Positions 30,172-37,200 of a stretch of 64,000 nucleotides of DNA are shown piece by piece. A model generated the notes under the pieces. That model saw only the letters and a list, made by a program, of their open reading frames with translations, had not been told where the DNA came from and did no database searches. The first letter of the stretch is position 1. Each line of letters starts with the position of its first letter. Source of the stretch: Aliikangiella marina (GTDB taxonomy: Bacteria; Pseudomonadota; Gammaproteobacteria; Enterobacterales; Kangiellaceae). Position numbers and translations under genes: made by a program. The stretch covers positions 1,302,001-1,366,000 of the forward strand of contig NZ_VIKR01000001.1 in the NCBI RefSeq assembly GCF_007004765.1, given 5' to 3'.

Positions 30172-30193
30172 TTGATCTCACATGTGAGATCAA
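30172..30193. promoter_or_regulatory. Perfect 22-bp palindrome, candidate operator upstream of NRPS-E
   Basis: Half-site TTGATCTCACA is followed at once by its exact reverse complement. It lies about 210 bp before the NRPS-E ATG and 273 bp after the end of the lipoprotein-like gene. A 10-bp direct repeat AACTTCTACT flanks it (30133-30142 and 30219-30228), and a smaller inverted repeat AGAAGT/ACTTCT (30210-30225) lies beside it. Perfect dyad symmetry without a loop suggests a dimeric regulator site rather than an RNA hairpin. The regulator is unknown. Confidence 0.55.
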
Positions 30194-30360
30194 TAGATTA
30201 ATCCTTACAAGAAGTGTTAACTTCTACTTTAAATTAAAACCTCAATTACGTTTTCAAGCCATTTGTCTGTGACTCGAGGAACATTTTCAGGGTTATAGGT
30301 TTAAAGATATTAAACCGCTACTATAACTTGTACTTTGTTCAATCATTACTGGACGATAGC

Positions 30361-30434
30361 CCAATAATACTCTATCTCTCTTAAATCCCCGATTGGACAG
30401 TTCGCCCAAGAAAGACTTGAGTATTATTAATTGG
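30361..30434. repeat. Inverted repeat downstream of the lipoprotein-like gene
   Basis: AATAATACTC (30363-30372) and GAGTATTATT (30419-30428) are perfect 10-bp inverted arms 46 bases apart. The outer flanks are also similar with a small indel (GCCCAAT against ATTGGCC). The transcript could form a long-loop stem. No T-run follows, so a standard intrinsic terminator is not supported. Confidence 0.45.
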
Positions 30435-30466
30435 CCTACACTTTATCTCATAAGGAGAACTTAAGA

Positions 30467-30769
30467 TTAACTTTCAGCCTTTTTCTTCATAAAGCGTCGA
30501 AAAATACCATCTGCACCTGTTTTTAAAGCAATAGAGACACCTATTCCTAGGATAAAACCAGTATCATACCAAGCGCCATTATTATACACGGCATATATAG
30601 CGGTATTCTCTGAGAATAAAGAAGTAATCCAAGCAACAGGAAGTATTATGCCGTGCCACAAACCGTACCAAAAACCAACTGGTTTAAATTCCGCGATATT
30701 AGCGAGTGAAACACTCTCTGCACATCCAGAAATAAATAATAAAATAGCTAAAAAAAACAATATTCTCAT
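30467..30769 (-). CDS. Small putative lipoprotein of unknown function
   Basis: 100 residues. The N-terminus MRILFFLAILLFISGC is a short signal peptide ending in a lipobox-like ISGC, which predicts cleavage before Cys16 and lipid anchoring at the envelope. A hydrophobic, aromatic middle part follows (WYGLWHGIILPVAWITSLF) with an INxxGxWYDxGF-like stretch (YNNGAWYDTGFILGIGVSI), suggesting one or two membrane-associated helices, and then a basic C-terminus (RRFMKKKAES). I recall short uncharacterised proteins with this WYGLWHG/GxWYDxGF pattern but no name or function. AAGGGG lies five bases before the ATG. It is the only non-NRPS gene in the window. It may be carried along in the operon, be an unrelated insertion, or serve the pathway (export, immunity); the sequence does not decide. 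Confidence 0.8.
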   Translation of the reverse strand: MRILFFLAILLFISGCAESVSLANIAEFKPVGFWYGLWHGIILPVAWITSLFSENTAIYAVYNNGAWYDTGFILGIGVSIALKTGADGIFRRFMKKKAES

Positions 30770-30884
30770 TTTTGCCCCTTAGTAGTATAAAAATCACCCA
30801 GAATTTCGTGCTGTTGAGAGATATTTTGAGAGTACCAGCTCTATAATACAGCAAAAAATCTCTTATACAATAACACCTTCGCAG
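30770..30884. other. Intergenic gap between NRPS-C and the lipoprotein-like gene
   Basis: 115 bp without a coding frame I can support. It holds the weak promoter candidate at 30843-30870 and an AAGGGG ribosome binding site (30780-30775), five bases before the ATG of the next gene. I see no clear intrinsic terminator after NRPS-C. Confidence 0.5.
30865..30870 (-). promoter_or_regulatory. Possible -35/-10 promoter for the lipoprotein-like gene
   Basis: On the minus strand TTGTAT (30870-30865) is separated by 16 bases from TATTAT (30848-30843), a loose sigma70-type pair lying about 74 bases before the ATG. The -35 half matches poorly. It could let the small gene be expressed independently of NRPS-C. 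Confidence 0.22.
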
Positions 30885-33800
30885 TTAAAATGTCCCTTCG
30901 TCGATTTCGTCTTCATTGCCTTCAAGGCTCGTTTTTGACTGTAATAATTTAATGCTATCAAGCTCAATCATTATATAGTCACTTAGCTCCCTGACTGTTT
31001 GATGTTCGAAAAATACTTTTAACGGTATATCAATCTGGTATTCCTGTCTTATCATGTTTGACAATCTTAAGGCTTGCAAAGAATGACCTCCGATATCCCA
31101 AAAATTATCCGCCACTCCTACTTCTTCTAGGTTGAGTAACTTCTGCCACAAACCACACAGAAATGCTTCTATTTCGTTTTCTGGAGCAACATAATTACTT
31201 TGCCTTTGTGAAAAATCAACACTCGGTAACGCCTCATATTTAACTTTCCCATTTACGCTCAATGGGATGTCGTTTATCACCAAAAACGCAGAAGGTACCA
31301 TATATATTGGTAACTCAGCCTGTACCAATTTTCTCAGTTGATTGTGAATTTTATGGCTATAATCTGTAGCGTCTTCGGTATTTAATGTCGATTCAACAAC
31401 ATATGCAATTAGTACCTGATCACCCGAAGGTTCTACTTGAGCAACAACTACCACATCTTTCACTAATTTATGAGATTTAATTACAGCTTCTATCTCTGAT
31501 AATTCTATTCGATAGCCTCTAACTTTAATCTGGCTATCAATACGGCCTAAAAATTCGATTTTATTTTTCTCAATGATACGAACCAAGTCTCCACTTTTGT
31601 ATAGTCTTTCTCCATTAACTGCTGAAAATCGATTGGGAATAAACTTTAATGCCGTAGTGGCCCCTTGCTTTAAATAACCTCTGGATAAGCCCATTCCTCC
31701 TATTAACAATTCTCCGGGGGTACCAGTTGGTTGAATTTCATATTGATTGTCAACGATATAAAATTCAGTATTTTGTATTGGATACCCAATAGGTAAAGTG
31801 CTGGCTTCTAGATTTACAACAGAATTTTTATCGATGTTAAATATTGAGCTTCCTACGACTGTCTCAGTTGGTCCATATTCATTAACAAATTTTGCATTCG
31901 GTAAAAATCTGCTGCGCCAAGAGTCAATTAACTCTGAAGTCAACGCCTCACCACCAATCACTAAACAGTGTTCTAATGTACATTTAATCTCACTGTTAAT
32001 TGTGTGCTTTAATGCCTCTAAGTGAGCAGGAGTCAATTTAAATACTAATGGCGATTGGCTATCAAACATTAAGCTTGCCAGTGACTTAAAGCGGTCTTCA
32101 TGGCTCGCAGTTAAAAATACTGTCTTTCCTAACGTTAGGGGAGTTATAAGACTTGTAACCGTTGCATCAAAATTAAAAGATGTGCTCACTACTCCTCCGT
32201 TACAATTATCAAAGTAATTTCGTCGAGCATGATGCAAATAATTATTAAGACCTTGATGTACAATTTGGACAGCTTTAGGTTTTCCACTAGTTCCTGAAGT
32301 ATAAATTTCGTAAGCTAATAATTTCCTTTTTATCTGCGAAGGGACTAAATTTAAATTTTCTTGTGAGAATTGAGAGAACAATTTATCTTGTATCGCTAAA
32401 TCTACAGGAACAGTTCTCAAGGTACTTAAAAGAGGAAGTTCTTCTAGAAGGTGTCTCTCACACAACACCATCTTGCACTCACTAGTTTCTATCATATATT
32501 GAAGCCGATCTTCAGGGTATTCAGGATCTAATGCGATATAACACCCACCCGCCTTGGCTATTGCGAGCAAAGAGACTACCATTTCAATTGATCTTTCGGT
32601 ACAGATCCCTACTTTATCCTCATAGCTCACTCCTTTACTAACTAAAAAGTTAGCCAGTTTATTTGTGCGACTATTTAACTCAGCATAAGTAATATTTATA
32701 CCATTGCAAGTTATCGCAATTTGATTTGCGTTTTTTTCGGCGTTTTGTTCAAACAACTCATAAAAACAATCTTGTATATTTTCTTGGCATTGGGTTGAGT
32801 TATTGACAACAAGCAGTTGATTTAGCTCCTCCTCCCCTAACAATCGCTCTTTACTAAAAACACAATCGGTATAACTAACAATTTGTTCAACTATATTGTT
32901 GATGTAGTTTTTAAAACGTTCTCTGGCTGCTTGATTAAATACCTTGGAGTCTGCATGGATTGAAAGACTAAATGTTTGCGTCTTTTCATTTTTGTTAACA
33001 TATACGTCCATTAAATAATTCGTCGACTGAAACGCCGAAACTTTCTCAGGTATAGGACTATTACCGGGCTTATTTCTACTAGTTGCTCCTTGATCTTTTT
33101 CATAATATACATGCCAATTGGTATAAGTGAATAAAGCTGCAGAAAAATCAAGACCTGTTGCTCGTTGAATCTCAGCAATCGGATAGTGCCGAAACTCATG
33201 CTGGCTCCTTAACTTTTTATCAACAATTTCTATTATTTCCTTCCAAGAACGGTTTTCGTAATTGATAGACAATGGTAATGCATTTAGGAACACCCCTATC
33301 ATTTTATCGCCACCTTTAATTTCGGGACGACCTTGAGAAATAATCGGCGCTGCAATTTCATCACTACCATTTAATAATCCTAAGAAAGTCAAATAAACAG
33401 TACTCCAAATACTTTTCTCCTGTACCCCTAAGCCCTTAGCTAAGCCACAAATTTTTTGACTTGTTTGGTCGCTAATATGGCACGCGATTCTTTCATTAGT
33501 TGCACGCTTCAACCCTGTCCACCAAGGTATCTCAGCTGTAGCCAAGTCCTTACACCAAAACTCTTTATGTGCTTCTGACTTAATTGCTTTTTGTTCTTTA
33601 GCAATAAATAAGTTATATGAAGGTAACTTCTCGTATTCTATAAACTTACCTTTTTGTAAAAGATAACGGTAAGTTTTTAGCACTTCATTAGTAAAGCTCT
33701 CTAGACTCCAACCATCCCATAAAGCATGGTGCACAAATAACCCAAACAAAAACTCACCATTAGGTAACAAAAAAACTGTTGCTCGCCAGAGCCCTTTGGT

Positions 33801-34215
33801 AACATCAATGCCTATTTCGCGCTGTTGAGCCATCCATTGCTCAATTGTCGGTGACAACTCCGAATCTTTCAAAGTACTTAAATCAACAACGTCAAGTTCA
33901 GGAGCTTTATCTTTTAATATTAACTGTATTGGTCTATCGAGACTTAAACAGTATACGCTTTTCATATTTGAGTATTTATTCGCTAAGAACTGCAATGTCT
34001 TTCTAAAAAGATTTATATTCCAACATTCTTTAAAGTGATAAAGTTGTATATTCTCATATAAATTTAGACCACGAGACCTTAACGAATGTAATACCATACC
34101 CTCCTGCATCATCGACAGCGGATACGCATCATCTATAGCATGAAAATCATAGGCTTCCTTAAGCTGATTTAATTCTTTTTGAGTTAACAGCTCATACTTT
34201 TCTACGGCTTTAAAA
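30885..34215 (-). other. NRPS-C module 3: divergent C-A(Asn-like)-PCP
   Basis: The C domain begins DAYPLSMMQEGMVLHSL and has VHHALWDGWS, unlike the LCL domains in this protein and closer to the DCL-like domains after epimerases. The A domain is complete (YTSGTSGKPKA, FDATVTSL, VFKLTPAHL, LVIGGEAL, NEYGPTETVVGS, VNGK). Code DATKVGEVGK resembles Asn-type codes such as DLTKLGEVGK, so Asn is the best guess. The PCP has FWDIGGHSL. Confidence 0.78.
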
Positions 34216-37200
34216 TAAACGGTTTCTTTTTCGAGACCACTTTCTATGAATTGAGCCAGCTCTCGAATAGTGGGGTATTTAAATAGATGTTTCGCCGCAA
34301 ACTTAACTCCACACTCTTCCGCTGCTGAAATTAATCCAATAGCACGAATTGAATCACCGCCCACAGAAAAATAGTTACAATCAATGCCTAACTCTTGCAA
34401 ATCAAGTTTGTCTTTCCAAAGCTCGATTAGTTTTGATTCTAATTCAGTACTAGGATTCACAAGCTTAGGGCCTACAACAGGCTTTGAAGCAAAAGTCCTC
34501 AATAATTCTATAGTGTTTAGCAACCCTGATCTTAAATATGGAAATTGCTTACTAATAAAGACTTTCTTGGGTAGTGGGGATATATTCTTTCCACACCTAA
34601 TCTTGTCTCGGAGTCTTTTAACTTTATTCTCATTCGATAGTACTTTATGTTTATCTTCTAAATAGAGTTCTAATCCATAACGGTCATTTAATGACTCAAC
34701 GACAAAACAATTATGAGTTATCTGAACATGATGCTGAACGACTTCTGTTAATCGCGTCGATCGCTCCCCGGAGAGCAACCGTGCTGTTCCCAAGTCATCT
34801 TTTACAGGCTCTAGTTCAGAAAATGTACCGATATCTTCTAAATAAATTTCTTTATTTCCTGCGAATCTTGTCGAGCGATTAAGCTTCTGGCCAAAGCTTA
34901 ACAATGGAATTGAGCCCAATTGAACGTCAGGCGTTTCTACTAACTGTTCTAATAAATACAAGTAACTATTGACTAATCCTTGAACTGTGTCTTTTTTAAA
35001 CAATCGCTTATCAAAATCCAACTTTCCTACAATATCATGCTCTCTTTCGAGTAACATAAGCGAGAGTTCGTGTCGAGCAACGACATTACTGTCCGTTGCT
35101 AAGAATGTTTGCTCAGAATTTTCAGGATAAGCAACTAGTTTAATATCAGATTCATTTTCATTGGCTGCAGGTATATTTTGCAATGCAAACATAACTTGAT
35201 AAATCGGTGAATATTCACTAGAACGCTCTCCCGCGACTTGATCAACTATTTTATCAAATGGTAGTTCCTGGTGAGCAAAGCACTCGAGTGTTGTGTTCCT
35301 AATTTGTTTAACAAATTTGGTGAAGCTGAGATTAGGATATAATTGTCCTCTAATAGGCAGGCTATTTACAAACAAGCCTATCAACGACTCTAATTCACTT
35401 CTAATTCTCCCCGCTAATGGCGTTCCAATCGCGAAATCATTGCAATTAGAAAATTTACTCAGCGTGACAAAATAAACTGATATCAGTAACATGAAGTTAG
35501 TTATATTATGCTCAGCTGTAAAGTCCTTAATTTTTTTAAGAAGCTTACCACCTATCGAAACTTTTACTGTTCCGCCTTGAAAGCTTTCGCCTAAAGCCCT
35601 GGACTCCTCTATAGGCAGCGTCAAGCAAGGTGGCATACCGTATAATTTTCGTGACCAATAAACAAGTAACTCCTGTAGCCAATCACCTTGCAGTCTAGCT
35701 TTTTGCCATACAGCATAATCAGTGTACTGTAGCTCAGTATATTCAATCGGTTCTTGAGTAGCACTTAGTATAGACTGATACCTTTTTAGAATATTATTAA
35801 TTAGTATTCCTATTGACCAGCCGTCTGAAATACTGTGATGCATAGTAATAAACAAATAGTATTCTTTATTTTTCGGCTCAACTTTTCGCACCAACTTGAC
35901 ACGACACAAAGGCTCCTTAAATAAGTCAAACCGATAGTTTTTTTCATGAAAATATAAGCGCTCAAGCTGTTCTGTTGAAGTTACATTCTCTATCGTTATA
36001 CCAGGAACTTCGTGCAGCAAGTGAATTAGTTCGCCGCCGACTTGTTGAAAACATGATCGTAAAATATGATGCTGATCAAATAATTCGCTCAAACTATTGA
36101 TTAAAGCTTTTTCTGAAACACTTCCTTCCACCTTTAATGCCACAGGTATATTATAGGCGTTTTTCATTCCCATATACTCAGTCAAAAAGAGCATTCGTTG
36201 TTGTGCAAATGAAAGAACCTTTGGCAGTTCACTACGAGCTGGAACAACCTTATCGGTTAAATATTTATCTTTATCACTTGACAGCAAACCTTCAATATAA
36301 GTCGCCTGCTCTACCAGTAGTTGCTTATCAAAGATTTCTGCAATAGAAATTTCCACATTAAATACATCTCTAATTCGAGAGATTAGTTGCGTAACTAATA
36401 AGGAATGACCACCTAAGTCAAAAAAGTTATCCAATTTCCCGAGTTCTTCAGAATTTAAAAGCTGGCGCCAAATGTTAGCGAGAATGTGTTCAACCTCTGA
36501 CTCCAGAGCCACTTTAACAACGTTTGACTGACTGGGAATATAGGATGGTAACTCTGACTTATTGAGTTTTCCATTTTTTGATACCGGTAGGTGGGTTATG
36601 CCGATAAATCCGCTTGGCATCATATAATCAGGCAAATTGGAACGAACCTGAAGAATCAATTCGTCCACCAAACTTTGTTCCAGTTGGATCTCTAAACCGG
36701 TTGAACCGACATTTTCTAACTGTTTAGCGGCAGGAACTACATAAGCTATTAAATATTTTTGCTCTGAAGAAAGTTCTAGCAAGTTAACAGTAGCAGTTTT
36801 CACTCGATTACTTTTAACTAGTACCCGAGTGATTTCTTCTAACTCGATTCTATATCCCCTGATTTTAACTTGGTGATCAATTCTGCCGAGATATTCAATA
36901 TTTCCATCCGCTAATAAGCGCACTAAGTCACCAGTTTTATATAGTCTTTGCTGGTTGTCATCTATATGATTAGGAATAAATTTTTCTGCTGTTAAGCCTG
37001 GTTGATTAACATAACCTTGAGCCAACCCGACACCGCCGATTAATAATTCACCACTACAACCGGATGGGATCAGTTGAAGGTTTTTATCGACGACATAGAG
37101 TTTTATATTATGGATTGGTTTACCAATCGGCACACAGGATAAATTGTTATCGAGGCTACAATGCCAAGCAGAGACATCAATTGCTGCTTCCGTAGGGCCG

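Larger units (their letters stand above)
29964..30466. other. 503-bp intergenic region before NRPS-E
   Basis: No coding frame can be supported here. It is A+T-rich and contains the 22-bp palindrome, the flanking direct repeats and the inverted repeat at 30361-30434. TTGACG (minus strand, 30031-30026) could be a -35 box, but I find no good -10 partner. This is the largest non-coding stretch in the window and the most likely promoter region for NRPS-E/F. Confidence 0.6.

Noticed and set aside
30172-30193. CRP or FNR site
   Set aside because: The TTGAT...ATCAA outer halves are 12 bases apart, not 4 as in FNR sites. The TCACA/TGTGA halves are in the opposite order to a CRP site.
30361-30434. Intrinsic terminator after the lipoprotein-like gene
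   Set aside because: The stem has a loop of 46 bases, is A+T-rich and is not followed by a T-run on the minus strand.
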